DNA from: Vibrio cyclitrophicus
Lineage (GTDB): Bacteria > Pseudomonadota > Gammaproteobacteria > Enterobacterales > Vibrionaceae
Length of the DNA: 64,000 bases
Reading direction: 5' to 3'
NCBI RefSeq assembly: GCF_024347435.1
Contig: NZ_AP025481.1
Location: 1,240,001-1,304,000, forward strand
The first letter of the stretch is position 1. Every line of letters begins with the position of its first letter. The position numbers and the translations under genes were made by a program. Below the pieces are notes generated by a model. It saw nothing but the letters and a program-made list of their open reading frames with translations. It made no database searches and was not told where the DNA came from. Positions 37,789 to 48,382 of this stretch are shown piece by piece.

Positions 37789-38958
37789 TTATTGCTTGTT
37801 GATGCGGTTAACAATAAAACTTAATGCCACAGCTGCAACACTAAAGCCTACTACACCTACCCAGCCGACCAATTCAAATACCTGAATACCCACAAACGAA
37901 CCGAAGGCACCACCAAGATAGTAGCCAAGCATATAGACCCCATTTATACGGCTCTGAGCTTGTGGATCAATTGAAAATACGCGGACTTGATTCGATACCT
38001 GAGCACTGAACACACCAAGGTCGATAAGAATGATACCGGCGATCAACCCAATCAAGGTATCAGCAAAGAGCCCCGAAACAACAAAGCCAGCAGCAATAAT
38101 GACTAACGCCATACTGATCATATTTCGAGAACCAAACTTACCTACTAATGAACCTGAAACTTTGGCACCAATCACACCAGCAAAGGCAATAACCCCAAAC
38201 ATCCCAGCTTGCTGAGCATTGTAATTAAATGGTGATTCGCTGACGTGCAAAGCTAACGTTGCCCAAAGTGCATTGAACGAAGCAAACCAAAGCGCGCCGG
38301 TTAAAGCAGATGTACGTAGTATCGAATGCTGCTTAATTAACGTTGCCATACTAGCAACAAGCTTAAGGTAAGGTATCTTGATTGTCGGAGTATTCGTCGG
38401 TAAAAAAGCGTATAACATTAAACCAAAGATCATCGCGATACTTGCCGACATCATAAACACAGCACGCCACCCAAACTGCTCACCAACAAAACCACTGAGT
38501 GTACGAGAAAGCAAGATGCCAACGGTCAGGCCTGTCATTAAAGTCCCAATGACTTTCCCTTTCGTTTCAGGAGTGCTTAATGACGCTGCAAATGGAATCA
38601 ACTGTTGAGTGATATTGGCACTTAAGCCAATCGCAAAACACGCAACAACCAACACAATTAAGCTAGATGCAGAAAACGCAATAAATGATGACAACACTAA
38701 CATTACCGATAGGATCGCAATGAGGCGTTTGCGCGGCAAAGTGTCCCCTAATGGCGATAAGAAAAGTAGCGCCACTGCATAACCAATCTGACTAGCCGCC
38801 GGCACTGCGCCGAGTTGTGCGCTTGTTAAACCGAGTTCTGTACCGATCTTGGGTAAAATCGGCTGGTTATAATAAAGATTTGCAGCGGTTGCTGAGACAG
38901 CGCTCGACATAAGTAATAAGCGCCCTGTACCCAAAGTTTCTGTCGTCACCTTTGACAT
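37789..38958 (-). CDS. MFS transporter (YnfM/AraJ-like)
   Basis: A 389-residue major facilitator protein with twelve expected membrane segments. It starts with AANLYYNQPILPKIG, a segment typical of a common drug/sugar-efflux-like MFS group, and has a motif-A loop LSPLGDTLPRKRLI. The LysR gene lies 128 bp upstream on the same strand with a LysR-like site between, so it is probably under LysR control. The substrate is unknown. Confidence 0.82.
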   Translation of the reverse strand: MSKVTTETLGTGRLLLMSSAVSATAANLYYNQPILPKIGTELGLTSAQLGAVPAASQIGYAVALLFLSPLGDTLPRKRLIAILSVMLVLSSFIAFSASSLIVLVVACFAIGLSANITQQLIPFAASLSTPETKGKVIGTLMTGLTVGILLSRTLSGFVGEQFGWRAVFMMSASIAMIFGLMLYAFLPTNTPTIKIPYLKLVASMATLIKQHSILRTSALTGALWFASFNALWATLALHVSESPFNYNAQQAGMFGVIAFAGVIGAKVSGSLVGKFGSRNMISMALVIIAAGFVVSGLFADTLIGLIAGIILIDLGVFSAQVSNQVRVFSIDPQAQSRINGVYMLGYYLGGAFGSFVGIQVFELVGWVGVVGFSVAAVALSFIVNRINKQ

Positions 38959-39059
38959 GATTACACCTTAATTTTAGTTCATCGTTTTAATGAGTGATTT
39001 CGATGAAGTGAGTTTAAGGGTGACGCTTAAATAGCAAAAATACCTATTTGATGTAAATT

Positions 39060-39078
39060 CTATACGCAATTTGCATAG
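39060..39078 (-). promoter_or_regulatory. Candidate LysR-type operator ahead of the MFS gene
   Basis: CTATACGCAATTTGCATAG is an imperfect palindrome with the T-N11-A architecture used by LysR-type regulators. It lies between the LysR stop and the MFS start, about 100-120 bases upstream of the latter. Confidence 0.45.
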
Positions 39079-39086
39079 ATGATTTC

Positions 39087-39995
39087 CTAACTCATACTCT
39101 GTTGAATTGCTTTAATTTCACTCTGTACTATCGCTGCAAATGCACTAGCAGTGGGAGATTGAGCATGTAAATGGTGTGTCATCACCAATGGCATCTCTAC
39201 ATCCACAGATTCAAGGTTAATAAAGACACAACCCTCACAACGTAAGTCACGAATAGCATAAGGAGCTACCGAGACACCTAAGCCAGAAGATACCTGGGTT
39301 AACACCGTTTGCATGTGGTTGGGTTGCTTTTTTATATTTGGAGAAAAACCGGATAAATCACATTGAGTAATGATGGAATCAAATAACCCCACGGCTTGCT
39401 CACGTTCAAATAAAATGAAGGGATCGAACTGCAGTTGCTTTATTTGAATGATCGAACATTGGGCGAGTTCGTGTGTGATTGGCACAACCGCAACGAGCTT
39501 ATCTGCATAAATCGGAACGGAAACGTAGTCATCATCAATCAGATTTGGAAGTGGGCGAGAGAAACTGATATCAATCTCCCGCTTTTCAAGAGCTTCGATT
39601 TGTTCAGAAGCTGTCATCTCAACAAGATCGACATCAATAGTTGGATTTTCAGTAATATACTGCCGAACTAAACGAGGCAAGAAACTCAACGTTGCGCCCC
39701 CAAGGTAACCAATTGTCAAAGTACCAATATGACCAGAAGAGGCTCGAATTGCGGATTGTTTCGCTTGTTGAGTATGTTCTATGAGTTTTATGGCGTCTGT
39801 GAGTAAATGCTTTCCAGCAGCACTAATAACGACTTCGCGAGATGTGCGAAAAAATAGGCTAACCCCTAGTTCATGCTCAAGGCTTGTAATGTGGCGACTA
39901 ATAGCAGGCTGAACTGTGTTCAATTCCTTTGCTGCTTTTGAAAAGCTTCTGTGTGTGGCTACAGCTACAAAACTTTTTAATACTTTGATCTCCAT
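39087..39995 (-). CDS. LysR-family transcriptional regulator
   Basis: A 302-residue LysR regulator. The N-terminal helix-turn-helix is evident (FVAVATHRSFSKAAKELN...QPAISRHITSLEHELG), followed by the substrate-binding-like effector domain. It sits directly upstream of the MFS gene on the same strand, which is its likely target. The inducer is unknown. Confidence 0.88.
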   Translation of the reverse strand: MEIKVLKSFVAVATHRSFSKAAKELNTVQPAISRHITSLEHELGVSLFFRTSREVVISAAGKHLLTDAIKLIEHTQQAKQSAIRASSGHIGTLTIGYLGGATLSFLPRLVRQYITENPTIDVDLVEMTASEQIEALEKREIDISFSRPLPNLIDDDYVSVPIYADKLVAVVPITHELAQCSIIQIKQLQFDPFILFEREQAVGLFDSIITQCDLSGFSPNIKKQPNHMQTVLTQVSSGLGVSVAPYAIRDLRCEGCVFINLESVDVEMPLVMTHHLHAQSPTASAFAAIVQSEIKAIQQSMS

Positions 39996-40104
39996 ATGAC
40001 CTCAATATAAACCTTGATGGTTAACAAGCGCGAACACTGCGCGTGTATATTATTTTATTCTCAATGACAAAGAATTGACGAGTAAACCTAAAGCCAAGAA
40101 CAAG

Positions 40105-40893
40105 TTACAACAAACGGTTCTTATATTGTTCTGGCGTTTGGCCGGAATATTTCTTGAACATACTAATGAACGGGCTAGCTTGGTTATAGCCTAAAGTCAG
40201 TGCGACTTCTTTAACGGATTGCCCATTTCTTAACAGATCCATAGAGTACAAGTAGCGTACTCGAAGTCGCCATTCAGTAAAGCTCATCCCCAGTTCACTT
40301 TGACAGTGGCGCGATAAGGTTCGCTCTGTCGCGTGCACTTTATCGGCCCAATCTTTCAGTGAGATATCATCAGTTGGGTTCTCTTCAATCGCAGCAAGAA
40401 TGGGCGCAAGATATTTATTATCAGTTGAAGGCAAAAAGTGATGCTCAACTTGACGCTCTGCCAATTGATCCAACAATACTCGCACTAATCTTTGATCTTG
40501 TTCGCTCGCAGCAACGTTAATATCACGCTGACGAAAATCATCGATAATCGAGGATACGATTGGTGTGATCTTTATTAAACTGGTTTTCTCAGGCAGATGT
40601 TGCGTTAGCTCATGGGAAATATTCAAAGAGCAATAATCTAAGGGTTTGCGATTATAACTGCAGTGCATGACTCCGGCAGGTACCCAAATAGCTAGGTGTG
40701 GCGGGGCTAGAAAGCGTGTACCTTCAGCTTCCATTTCTAGAATACCGCCACTGATCAATTGTACTTGTCCCCAAGGGTGGCTATGCACGCGAGTTTCAGT
40801 GTTCGATAAGAAAGCTTCGAAATTCATAAATACGTTGGATGGTGCCTTATCGATTGATAAGGATGGGTGAAGGTTTCTTGAGTGTTTTTTCAA
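40105..40893 (-). CDS. AraC-family regulator with N-terminal cupin
   Basis: A 262-residue regulator. The cupin-like sensor domain (about 20-110, with VHSHPWGQVQLISGG) is followed by two C-terminal helix-turn-helix motifs (DWADKVHATERTLSRHCQ; VKEVALTLGYNQASPFISMFKKYSG). It is divergent from the DMT transporter gene with a 98-bp gap, a common arrangement for a regulator and its efflux target. Confidence 0.88.
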   Translation of the reverse strand: MKKHSRNLHPSLSIDKAPSNVFMNFEAFLSNTETRVHSHPWGQVQLISGGILEMEAEGTRFLAPPHLAIWVPAGVMHCSYNRKPLDYCSLNISHELTQHLPEKTSLIKITPIVSSIIDDFRQRDINVAASEQDQRLVRVLLDQLAERQVEHHFLPSTDNKYLAPILAAIEENPTDDISLKDWADKVHATERTLSRHCQSELGMSFTEWRLRVRYLYSMDLLRNGQSVKEVALTLGYNQASPFISMFKKYSGQTPEQYKNRLL

Positions 40894-40991
40894 ACTTGTC
40901 TTCCTATCGCGCCTGATGTCTTTTTAAAGATATCTGTAAGTATAACGACCTGTCAAACTAGCCGCATCAACTCATTTGCGACGGAATTCAC

Positions 40992-41885
40992 ATGCATTAT
41001 CTTTTACCATTTTTTACAGTCTGCATCTGGGGTGCAAATGCTATCGTCAATAAGCTCGCTGCAAGTACCATAGAGCCGAGCGCGATGAGTTTTTACCGTT
41101 GGTTCATTGCAATGTTGATTCTGACACCTTTCTGTATTCGGTCGGTTATCAAGCAATGGCCAATCATTAAACCTAATTTGTCTAAACTGGCGTTCCTTGG
41201 CTTTTTGGGCATGGTGTTAAACCAATCTTTGGGTTACTACGCCGGCTTAACGACAACCGCCTCTAATATGGCGTTGATCACTTCATTAGTACCATTGATC
41301 AGCGTGTTCCTTAGCGTACCCTTGTTAAGCAAGTCTATTTCTGGCCTAAGCATTGTTGGCGGCGTATTGTCGCTGTCTGGGTTAGCTCTGATGTTAGGGA
41401 AAGGCGATCCTTTATTCTTCATACATCAAGAACTGACTCAGGGTGATGGCTATATGTTAATAGCCGCATTCGTTTATGCTTCCTATTGTGTACTGCTTAA
41501 ACGCTGGAAAATGCCGTTAAGTAGCTGGGTAGTGATTTATATCCAAGGATTGTTTGCGGTTTCTATGTTGACGCCACTTTGGTTAACCAGCGAACAACTG
41601 TTGCCATCCCAACAAGCTATTCCTTTGATTGCTTACGCTGCCCTTGCTGCTTCTATTTTGGCCCCTTGGATGTGGGTGAAGGCGATTGACACCATTGGCG
41701 CAGATTCAAGTGCCATGTTCATGAATTTAATGCCCGTTATCGCGATTGCACTTGCGTCTACTTGGTTAGGTGAAGAAATTAACCAATTCCATATCATTGG
41801 AGGCGTGATGGTAATCTCTGGTGTCATTCTTGCTCAAATCAAGAGGAAACCAAGGCTTGAGCTTCCGCTTCCTCAACAAAGCTAA
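40992..41885 (+). CDS. EamA/DMT-family transporter, divergent from AraC-type gene
   Basis: A 297-residue ten-helix transporter with two EamA repeats, starting MHYLLPFFTVCIWGANAIVNKLA, a typical EamA N-terminus. The adjacent AraC regulator probably controls it. A strong terminator follows. The substrate is unknown. Confidence 0.82.
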   Translation: MHYLLPFFTVCIWGANAIVNKLAASTIEPSAMSFYRWFIAMLILTPFCIRSVIKQWPIIKPNLSKLAFLGFLGMVLNQSLGYYAGLTTTASNMALITSLVPLISVFLSVPLLSKSISGLSIVGGVLSLSGLALMLGKGDPLFFIHQELTQGDGYMLIAAFVYASYCVLLKRWKMPLSSWVVIYIQGLFAVSMLTPLWLTSEQLLPSQQAIPLIAYAALAASILAPWMWVKAIDTIGADSSAMFMNLMPVIAIALASTWLGEEINQFHIIGGVMVISGVILAQIKRKPRLELPLPQQS

Positions 41886-41935
41886 GCTCTCCCCCCTCAT
41901 TTATCAACGATGTTCTCAACGAGATATCCTCGCAG

Positions 41936-41962
41936 TACCTGCTACCATAGCAGGTATTTTTT
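41936..41962 (+). terminator. Rho-independent terminator after the DMT gene
   Basis: A perfect 8-bp stem TACCTGCT/AGCAGGTA with a 5-nt loop is followed by six T. Confidence 0.88.
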
Positions 41963-42161
41963 AACTGCTTCAAACCACGGCTACTCATAGCTACCTCGTT
42001 TAAAACCACTTCCTTAGATAAGCTTTGTCGATCTAATTTTTTGTTAACAATCCTCTTAAAACTATTTAATCGTTGCTTCTTTTCTTGCAACAAGGTTATG
42101 ATTTAATTTAAAGATCGTCATACTGTTTAGTTAAAGTATTCGCTTATCGGCAGTGTAAATA

Positions 42162-42248
42162 ATGAAGGATTACTACTATAGTGAGCCCTTGCAACAAGTT
42201 GACCAAACGTCAGATCAACCTGAATATTTGGATCTTTTACGTGATTAA
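42162..42248 (+). CDS. Possible 28-residue ORF
   Basis: ATG-to-TAA frame encoding MKDYYYSEPLQQVDQTSDQP and eight more residues, acidic and tyrosine-rich. There is no clear ribosome-binding site and no family that I know. It is the only frame of interest in the 890-bp gap 41886-42771. Treat as doubtful. Confidence 0.2.
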   Translation: MKDYYYSEPLQQVDQTSDQPEYLDLLRD

Positions 42249-42493
42249 GAAAAACAACTTAATGTGTTTTTATAATTAATACCTTTACAAGATTGCGGTC
42301 AGGGCCGATCTCACTCTAATAATGACCAATCAATAACTCGACAGGCAAAGTTCACTCAAAGGATCTATACTTTGTTCAAAGAGTAAAAGTGAGCTGAATA
42401 GTAAAAAAACTTTAACTACCACTTTAGGGTTAATAAGGATAGAATCACTTTAACTTAACCAGATGAACAACGGTTAGTTGGCTAAAATAAAAA

Positions 42494-42554
42494 GGTACCG
42501 ATATGAGTACCGAACGGCTTAGAAACACCTAGCGCTATGCTAGGTGTTTTTTTT
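42494..42554 (+). ncRNA. Candidate small RNA 3' part ending in a strong terminator
   Basis: A short hairpin GGTAC/GTACC (42494-42511) is followed by a perfect 10-bp terminator stem AACACCTAGC/GCTAGGTGTT (42524-42548) with eight T. No protein gene ends nearby: the DMT gene has its own terminator about 560 bases upstream. A terminator without an upstream gene suggests a small RNA transcribed from within 42250-42480. The 5' end is unknown. Confidence 0.4.
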
Positions 42555-42771
42555 GAAACCCACTTTCGAAATAACTTACACCCATCTTGCCCTTTCCTGT
42601 TTATCACTCGTCTCGATCGCCAGAAAACACCAATGTTCATAGGTTCGTCATCCGTTTGAAAAAATAATCTTAACAGTGAGATTATCCACTTTAATTTATG
42701 TCATCTTAAGTATATTGTTATTAGCAAGTAACAAGTATGTTATGCAGCAAAATAATAATGAAGGAAGATAG

Positions 42772-43275
42772 ATGAGCAGTAACAACAGCCGACAAGATGG
42801 CAAACGAGACGTTACTCTGCGTTTTTTAGCTGAGCCCGGAGATGTGAACTTTGGTGGTAAAGTTCATGGTGGAGCAGTAATGAAGTGGGTCGATTTAGCA
42901 GCCTATGCTTGTTCTGCAGGTTGGAGTGGCAAATACTGCATCACCGCCTATGCAGGTGGTATTCGATTCGTAGCACCCATCCATGTTGGTAACCTTGTCG
43001 AGGTAAGTGCGAAGGTCATCTATACCGGCTCATCGTCAATGCACATTGCAATAGACGTCCAAGCTAGCGACCCCAAAGAACTCAACAATCGTCTGACGAC
43101 TCACTGCATCGTGATTATGGTAGCTGTCGATGAAAATGGTACCCCAACCAAAGTGCCAGAATGGATCCCTGATACCGAAGAAGACATTGAGTTGAGAGAC
43201 TCGGCTATTCGTCTTATGAACATGCGAAAGCAAATCGGTGAAGAGATGGAAGCACACGTGAAATACCTCAAGTAA
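42772..43275 (+). CDS. Acyl-CoA thioesterase (YciA-like hotdog fold)
   Basis: A 167-residue protein with the hotdog-thioesterase segment NFGGKVHGGAVMKWVDLAAY and the following ITAYAGGIRFVAPIHVGNLVEV strand pair. Such enzymes hydrolyse acyl-CoA esters in the cytosol. The C-terminal tail (about 130-167) is charged and helical. It has GGAAG upstream of its ATG and its own terminator downstream. Confidence 0.85.
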   Translation: MSSNNSRQDGKRDVTLRFLAEPGDVNFGGKVHGGAVMKWVDLAAYACSAGWSGKYCITAYAGGIRFVAPIHVGNLVEVSAKVIYTGSSSMHIAIDVQASDPKELNNRLTTHCIVIMVAVDENGTPTKVPEWIPDTEEDIELRDSAIRLMNMRKQIGEEMEAHVKYLK

Positions 43276-43308
43276 GGTCAATCAAGGCTCTCACATACGC
43301 CTATTTCC

Positions 43309-43337
43309 ATGCCAAGCAGATGCTTGGCATTTGTTTT
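43309..43337 (+). terminator. Rho-independent terminator after the thioesterase gene
   Basis: A perfect 9-bp stem ATGCCAAGC/GCTTGGCAT with a 4-nt loop is followed by TTGTTTT. Confidence 0.85.
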
Positions 43338-43580
43338 ACCTAACCCACTTTAAACACAAACGAAACAGTTCTGGTCTTGTGACTCTGCGACAAATCATTC
43401 CAAAGTAAATAAAACATCTCTAAGACCAATATTTCCGATAAAGCGTGATACTCAACCAAAGAGTTGAAATGAATCCACTATCGAATATGGATTTGCCTTC
43501 TCTGTAATAAAGTCGTCATTTTGCTCTGATTAAATACCGCCAATCATAATGGATGTATTAGAATTTTTTCGGAGCCACTC

Positions 43581-43826
43581 TTGAGCGTCACACGCCCCAC
43601 TCTTAGCGAATCTACACTGAACAATTTGAAGGCTGTTGAGTATCAATGGGTTAGAACTTTGTACGTAGAAGGCTACGACAGCAATGAGATTAACCACTAT
43701 ATTCAAACTTGTTTTGGTGGTGACCACACGTTTGCCGATCTGTTTAGACGCGTAGCACTCGATCAAGAAAGTATCTATGTACTGTTACAGCATTTAGGCT
43801 GTGCGCCTTCTAGTCGAGAGTTTTAA
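43581..43826 (+). CDS. Small hypothetical protein, 81 residues
   Basis: A soluble, probably helical protein (VTRPTLSESTLNNLKAVEYQ at the start) with no family that I recognise. The start is TTG, with GGAG six bases upstream, which supports translation. Cysteines occur at 44 and 74. It stands alone between terminators. Confidence 0.5.
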   Translation: MSVTRPTLSESTLNNLKAVEYQWVRTLYVEGYDSNEINHYIQTCFGGDHTFADLFRRVALDQESIYVLLQHLGCAPSSREF

Positions 43827-44108
43827 TCTTCACACAGCCTCGATTCTCTATGTCTGATAAGAGTCTAGCTCAAAGTATGCTGTTGAGATCTACTCTCAAT
43901 AGGCCTGTTGTATTTAGCCTTTATAGACACTTTCGGTGAAATTCAGACGCTCGTTGCATGCAAATCATTGAAGTATCACGCATTGAATTATTAGCAACAT
44001 ATCAATAGACCTGCTGCCCCTTATACTGAGCGTCTGATTTATGAGACAGAGTGATTATTTTGATAATGAAAGATTTAGGCATGGAATGGCTCAAATCTAA
44101 GTCACCGA

Positions 44109-44145
44109 GATAAGCAGATAAGCAGATAAGCAGATAAGCAGATAA
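44109..44145. repeat. 8-bp tandem repeat (GATAAGCA), 4.6 copies
   Basis: Four perfect copies of GATAAGCA followed by GATAA, in non-coding DNA. Copy number is likely to vary by slippage. The frames running through it look spurious. Confidence 0.9.
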
Positions 44146-44182
44146 AGGCTGGTACAAATACATACCAAAAAGTAGCAGACAT

Positions 44183-44209
44183 AAAAAAACCCAAGTAAAT
44201 ACCTGGGTT
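44183..44209 (-). terminator. Terminator, minus strand, downstream of malG
   Basis: On the minus strand AACCCA...TGGGTT with an inner GTA/TAC pair forms a hairpin followed by seven T. It lies about 175 bases after the malG stop and is the best candidate for the end of malEFG. Confidence 0.7.
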
Positions 44210-44338
44210 AGAGTTACAAAAACCACTAATCATTAATAGCGTAAGGAACCTGATTAGCGGCCAGCTATGCGTAACCTGAGGGTTATTTTTATTACTGATC
44301 GGCGGCCAAACCAAATGATGTAATAAAAATGCCAATAT

Positions 44339-44367
44339 AGAGCGACCTAAAGGTCGCTCTTTTCTTT
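44339..44367 (+). terminator. Perfect hairpin just after malG, T-rich on plus strand
   Basis: A perfect 9-bp stem AGAGCGACC/GGTCGCTCT with loop TAAA. The T-rich tail (TTTCTTTCTT) is on the plus strand, pointing into malG, so it would stop plus-strand transcripts; on the malG mRNA it may instead act as a stabilising 3' hairpin. Confidence 0.6.
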
Positions 44368-44382
44368 CTTATAGAGTACAGC

Positions 44383-45273
44383 TTATCCTTTTACACCACC
44401 TGCCGTCAAACCGCCAACTAACCAACGTTGAGCAAGTAAGAACACGATAGTAATCGGAAGTGCTGATAGTACAGCCGCTGCCGCAAAGTCACCCCATAGG
44501 TAGTTCTGAGGGTATAGGTACTGCTGCATACCTACTGCTAGTGTGTAAGAGTTCACATCTGTAAGTAAGATAGATGCTACTGGCACCTCACCAACTGTCG
44601 CGATGAAAGATAGAATAAACACAACCGCTAGGATTGGCACAGACAGCGGCAGTAGAACCAGTCTGAATGCTTGCCAAGGCGTTGCACCATCAAGGGCTGC
44701 TGCCTCTTCCAGAGAGTTATCAATCGTTTCAAAGCACCCCTTAATCGTCCATACGTGAAGTGCAATACCACCTAAGTAAGAGAAGATTAGACCACCGTGT
44801 GTGTTCAAGCCTAAGAACGGAATGTATTGACCAAGTTTGTCAAACAGCGCGTAGATTGCTACTAGAGCAAGTACTGCTGGGAACATTTGGAAAATCATCA
44901 TCGCTTTCAGGATAGTTTCTTTACCTTTAAAGCGCATACGAGCAAATGCGTAAGCCGATGTCGTTGACAGTGCCACGATTAAAATCGATGTAACACCCGC
45001 GACTTTAATTGAGTTCCATAACCACGTTAGTACTGGGAATGGAGGTGGTGTCACCGAGCCGTCAGCATTCGTTACCGACATACCAAGAGCCAGTTTCCAG
45101 TGCTCCAGTGATGGGTTATCGGGAATCAAACTACCGGTTGCGAAGTTACCTTCACGGAACGAGATAGCGATGATCATCAGTAGTGGGAAGATAATCATTG
45201 CCAAGAAGCACCACAACACTGCATGCGTTGCCCACACTCGGTATTTAAGGCCTTTACCTTGTACCATAGCCAT
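44383..45273 (-). CDS. malG: MalG, maltose/maltodextrin ABC permease
   Basis: A 296-residue permease with six membrane segments and the EAA loop [23 protein letters not shown], the contact point with MalK. The C-terminus, [11 protein letters not shown], is the conserved MalG tail. It follows malF after 11 nt in the malEFG operon. Confidence 0.95.
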   Translation of the reverse strand: MAMVQGKGLKYRVWATHAVLWCFLAMIIFPLLMIIAISFREGNFATGSLIPDNPSLEHWKLALGMSVTNADGSVTPPPFPVLTWLWNSIKVAGVTSILIVALSTTSAYAFARMRFKGKETILKAMMIFQMFPAVLALVAIYALFDKLGQYIPFLGLNTHGGLIFSYLGGIALHVWTIKGCFETIDNSLEEAAALDGATPWQAFRLVLLPLSVPILAVVFILSFIATVGEVPVASILLTDVNSYTLAVGMQQYLYPQNYLWGDFAAAAVLSALPITIVFLLAQRWLVGGLTAGGVKG

Positions 45274-45284
45274 TGTCGTGCTCC

Positions 45285-46856
45285 TTAATCTTGAGACAGT
45301 TTAGTGAAACGAAGGTTTAGTAACGCTAGTGCACCAACCAATAGGAAAATAAGCGTTGCGATAGCACTTGCTAGACCGAAGTCTTGGCCGCCGCCGCCTT
45401 CGAATGCAATTCGGTACGTGTAGCTTACAAGCAAGTCTGTGTAACCGGCTGGCTCAGAAGTACCAATCATGTTCGGGCCACCGTTCGTCAATAGTTGAAT
45501 CATTACGAAGTTATTGAAGTTAAAGGCAAACGCTGCAATCAATAGCGGTGTAAGCGGCTTAATCATCAATGGGAATGTAATGCGCTTGAAGTTATCAAGG
45601 AAGTTCGCACCATCAATCGCTGACGCTTCGTATAAATCATCAGGAATCGCTTTAAGCAGACCCATACATAGAATCATCATGTAAGGGAAACCTAGCCATG
45701 TGTTAACCATCAACACCATGGTTTTCGCTAAGATAGGGTCTGAGAACCAGTTCGGGCTTAAGCCGAAGATATTCTCGAGCACCATGTTGATCTCACCAAA
45801 GCTTTGGTTGAATAGACCCTTAAAGATAAGAATCGAGATAAACGCGGGGACGGCGTAAGGCAGAATCAGTAGAACACGATAAATAGAACGACCTTTCAAC
45901 TCTTCCCATTGCACGATATTCGCAAGCACAAGCCCGATAACAAGCGTGAACGCTACGGTACATACCGAGAAGATAACCGTCCAAATAAAGATGCTGATAA
46001 ACGGTTCTTTAATACCGTCATCTTTCCATACACGCTCAAAGTTATGTGTGCCAATACTAACCACAAAACCTGGAGAGATGGTATTACCCGTAAACTCACC
46101 GTTTGTATCAACAGGTTGGTAGAAACCCACATCCATATTTGGCTTAAGAACTTCACCCGTTTCATTGTTGATTAACGTTTCTTCATCGTCTTGTAGCGTG
46201 TAAAGCGGAGCAACAGAAGCAAACTTACGTAAGCCACTCATGCGGATGTCACCACCGTCCGGTAGATTGAAATCAACACCACTGATCGCAGCTCGGTTTT
46301 GGATGATCGCTTTGATTTTCTCTTTTTCACCTTGCGCAGACTCGATGACAGATAGGTCCATCTCTGTTGCTGTCATATTGTCTAGAGAAAATACGTCAGT
46401 CGCTAACAGTTGGTCGCCATCTTTTACGACGATCTGGTGACCGTCATCTGTCTTGTACAAAGTAAATGGGTAGCTCTCACCGCTTTGGAAAGAACGGTCT
46501 AAAAGAACGGTTTGAGTACGCTCTAGAGAAAGCTGATTTTTCGCGCTGTAGTTAGTAAACGCAAGCCCTACGGTGTATGCCAATGGGAAAAGAATGAACA
46601 GGATCATTCCGGCAATACCTGGGTAAATATAACGGTGGGCGTAAGTTTTTTTACTACCAAAAATGTAAAGTGCCAAAGCCGTTAAGATCACTGTAAGCAG
46701 CGCAAAAGCGAGCTCACCGCGAGAATACATAAGAATTGTAGCGTAGCCGTTTATTAAGCCAACGCTACCAAGCAACCCCCATTTGATGAAGACGCTTTTA
46801 CTGCCTGGAAGGCTTGATGGTGCTGGGATAGCATCTGTACCTTGAACTGACTGCAT
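45285..46856 (-). CDS. malF: MalF, maltose/maltodextrin ABC permease
   Basis: A 523-residue permease with eight membrane segments and the large periplasmic P2 loop (about 120-285) that contacts MalE, as in the enterobacterial protein. The EAA loop ([21 protein letters not shown]) is present. It lies between malE and malG. Confidence 0.95.
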   Translation of the reverse strand: MQSVQGTDAIPAPSSLPGSKSVFIKWGLLGSVGLINGYATILMYSRGELAFALLTVILTALALYIFGSKKTYAHRYIYPGIAGMILFILFPLAYTVGLAFTNYSAKNQLSLERTQTVLLDRSFQSGESYPFTLYKTDDGHQIVVKDGDQLLATDVFSLDNMTATEMDLSVIESAQGEKEKIKAIIQNRAAISGVDFNLPDGGDIRMSGLRKFASVAPLYTLQDDEETLINNETGEVLKPNMDVGFYQPVDTNGEFTGNTISPGFVVSIGTHNFERVWKDDGIKEPFISIFIWTVIFSVCTVAFTLVIGLVLANIVQWEELKGRSIYRVLLILPYAVPAFISILIFKGLFNQSFGEINMVLENIFGLSPNWFSDPILAKTMVLMVNTWLGFPYMMILCMGLLKAIPDDLYEASAIDGANFLDNFKRITFPLMIKPLTPLLIAAFAFNFNNFVMIQLLTNGGPNMIGTSEPAGYTDLLVSYTYRIAFEGGGGQDFGLASAIATLIFLLVGALALLNLRFTKLSQD

Positions 46857-46896
46857 AGAGGAACCTGCTAGCGATATAGATAAAAAATAGAAAAGT

Positions 46897-46918
46897 AAGG
46901 AGAGGTTACCCCCTCCTT
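46897..46918 (-). other. malE-malF intercistronic hairpin
   Basis: A 9-bp stem with one mismatch and loop TTAC/GTAA. On the minus strand it is followed by TTACTTTTC. Hairpins at this junction in enterobacteria keep MalE more abundant than MalF/G; the same role is likely here. Confidence 0.6.
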
Positions 46919-46937
46919 AAAAGGTAGTGCTTGGGTG

Positions 46938-48122
46938 TTACTTAACCATACGACCTTCAGCAGCTTTTAGTGCTTGGTCTACTGATTGACGGCCGTCAAC
47001 TACGTTGCCGATCGCTTCTTCCATGCTGTACCAGAATGTTGTGAACTGAGGGATGTTAGGCATGATCTCACCGTTCATCGCGTTGTCCATTGTTGCTGCA
47101 ATACGAGTATCGCTGTCTAGTTGACGTTGGAAAGAGTTAAGAGCAACAGCGCCTAGTGGCTTGTCGTCGTTCAGGCTCTTCATACCTTCATCTGTTAGCA
47201 GGTAGTTTTCCATGAACTCAACAGCTAGGTCTCGGTTTGGAGACGCAGTGCTGATACCACCCGCCCATACACCAACGAAAGGTTTAGACGCTTTACCGTT
47301 GAACTTAGGTAAAGTTGTTACGCCGTAATCTACGCCAGCTTTCTTGATGTTTTCCCAACCCCAAGGACCGTTGATTGTCATTGCAACGTTGCCCGCAACA
47401 AATTCAGACTCAGCAACTGAGTAATCCATGTCTGCAGAGATAACTTTGTCTTGTACCATCTTCTCGATGAAACCTAGAGACTTCTGAACACCCTCAGTCG
47501 CTACGCCCGCATCTTTAATATCGTAACCTTCTGCCGTCTGTTTGAATGCGTAACCGCCGTCAGCTGCAAGTAGAGGCCATGTGAAGTAAGCGCCGCCACG
47601 TAGAGGCCACATGATCGCTTTTTTACCATCTTTTTGAAGCTCAGCATCAAGTGCTGGGATTTCTTCCCAAGACTTAGGTGGGTTAGGAACAAGCGCTTTG
47701 TTATAAATTAGAGAAACTGACTCAACCGCTACAGGGTATGCGATTGTTTTACCTTCGTATGAAACAGCGTCCCATGCGAAGTCTACGATACCTTCTTTAG
47801 TTTCTTTAGAAGGTTTGATATCAACAAGAAGCCCCGCTTCTGCATAGCCGCCAAAACGGTCATGTGCGTAGAAAATCATGTCTGGGCCATCGCCAGCCGC
47901 TGCAACTTGAGAGAACTTCTCTTCTAGTTTGTCAGGGAAAGCGACTGTTACTTTAACACCAGTATCTTCTTCGAAGCGTTTACCTACTTCAGCCATGCCT
48001 TCATAAGCTTTGTCACCACCTACCCAGATAGTTAGTTGTCCTTCTTCGATAGCAGCATTTGCACCAAAAGAACCCAGAGCAACTATTGTACCTAGAGCTA
48101 CAGCGCTTAGAGCGTTTTTCAT
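46938..48122 (-). CDS. malE: MalE, periplasmic maltose/maltodextrin-binding protein
   Basis: A 394-residue binding protein from the start used: [20 protein letters not shown] with signal cleavage after ANA. Mature segments such as [21 protein letters not shown] and [13 protein letters not shown] match MalE. The longer frame to 48158 is rejected because AAGGA lies six bases before the ATG at 48122. First gene of malEFG. Confidence 0.95.
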   Translation of the reverse strand: MKNALSAVALGTIVALGSFGANAAIEEGQLTIWVGGDKAYEGMAEVGKRFEEDTGVKVTVAFPDKLEEKFSQVAAAGDGPDMIFYAHDRFGGYAEAGLLVDIKPSKETKEGIVDFAWDAVSYEGKTIAYPVAVESVSLIYNKALVPNPPKSWEEIPALDAELQKDGKKAIMWPLRGGAYFTWPLLAADGGYAFKQTAEGYDIKDAGVATEGVQKSLGFIEKMVQDKVISADMDYSVAESEFVAGNVAMTINGPWGWENIKKAGVDYGVTTLPKFNGKASKPFVGVWAGGISTASPNRDLAVEFMENYLLTDEGMKSLNDDKPLGAVALNSFQRQLDSDTRIAATMDNAMNGEIMPNIPQFTTFWYSMEEAIGNVVDGRQSVDQALKAAEGRMVK

Positions 48123-48308
48123 GTGAATATCCTTTTTATATTTATACGTAGGGCACATCTACCAAGACGAGCCAGTTTTCAGGGCTTATGATCTGAGAAA
48201 ATAGCCTCTAGCTCATCATCCTAGCCACTACGCCCTAGCTATTATGGCTTAAAATCGTGATCGCCATCCGGTCAGATTAGAGATTGGAGTCACAAAACAC
48301 ATACTCAT

Positions 48309-48324
48309 CGTGATCGACATCACC
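48309..48324. promoter_or_regulatory. CRP-like site between malE and malK
   Basis: CGTGATCGACATCACC matches the CRP pattern TGTGA-N6-TCACA in eight of ten core positions and is symmetric. It lies in the shared regulatory region of the divergent mal operons. Confidence 0.55.
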
Positions 48325-48382
48325 GTTATGGCGTGGATTTATTTGAACTGGATCGCCAATTATTAATAACCCCATTTATCTA

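Noticed and set aside
41839..42093. 84-residue minus-strand frame overlapping the DMT gene end
   Set aside because: Overlaps a real gene and a strong terminator, with no family resemblance.
44002..44335. Minus-strand frames of 74-77 residues with repeated LICLSAYL segments
   Set aside because: The repeated peptide comes from the 8-bp tandem repeat; the frames cross terminators and have no ribosome-binding site.
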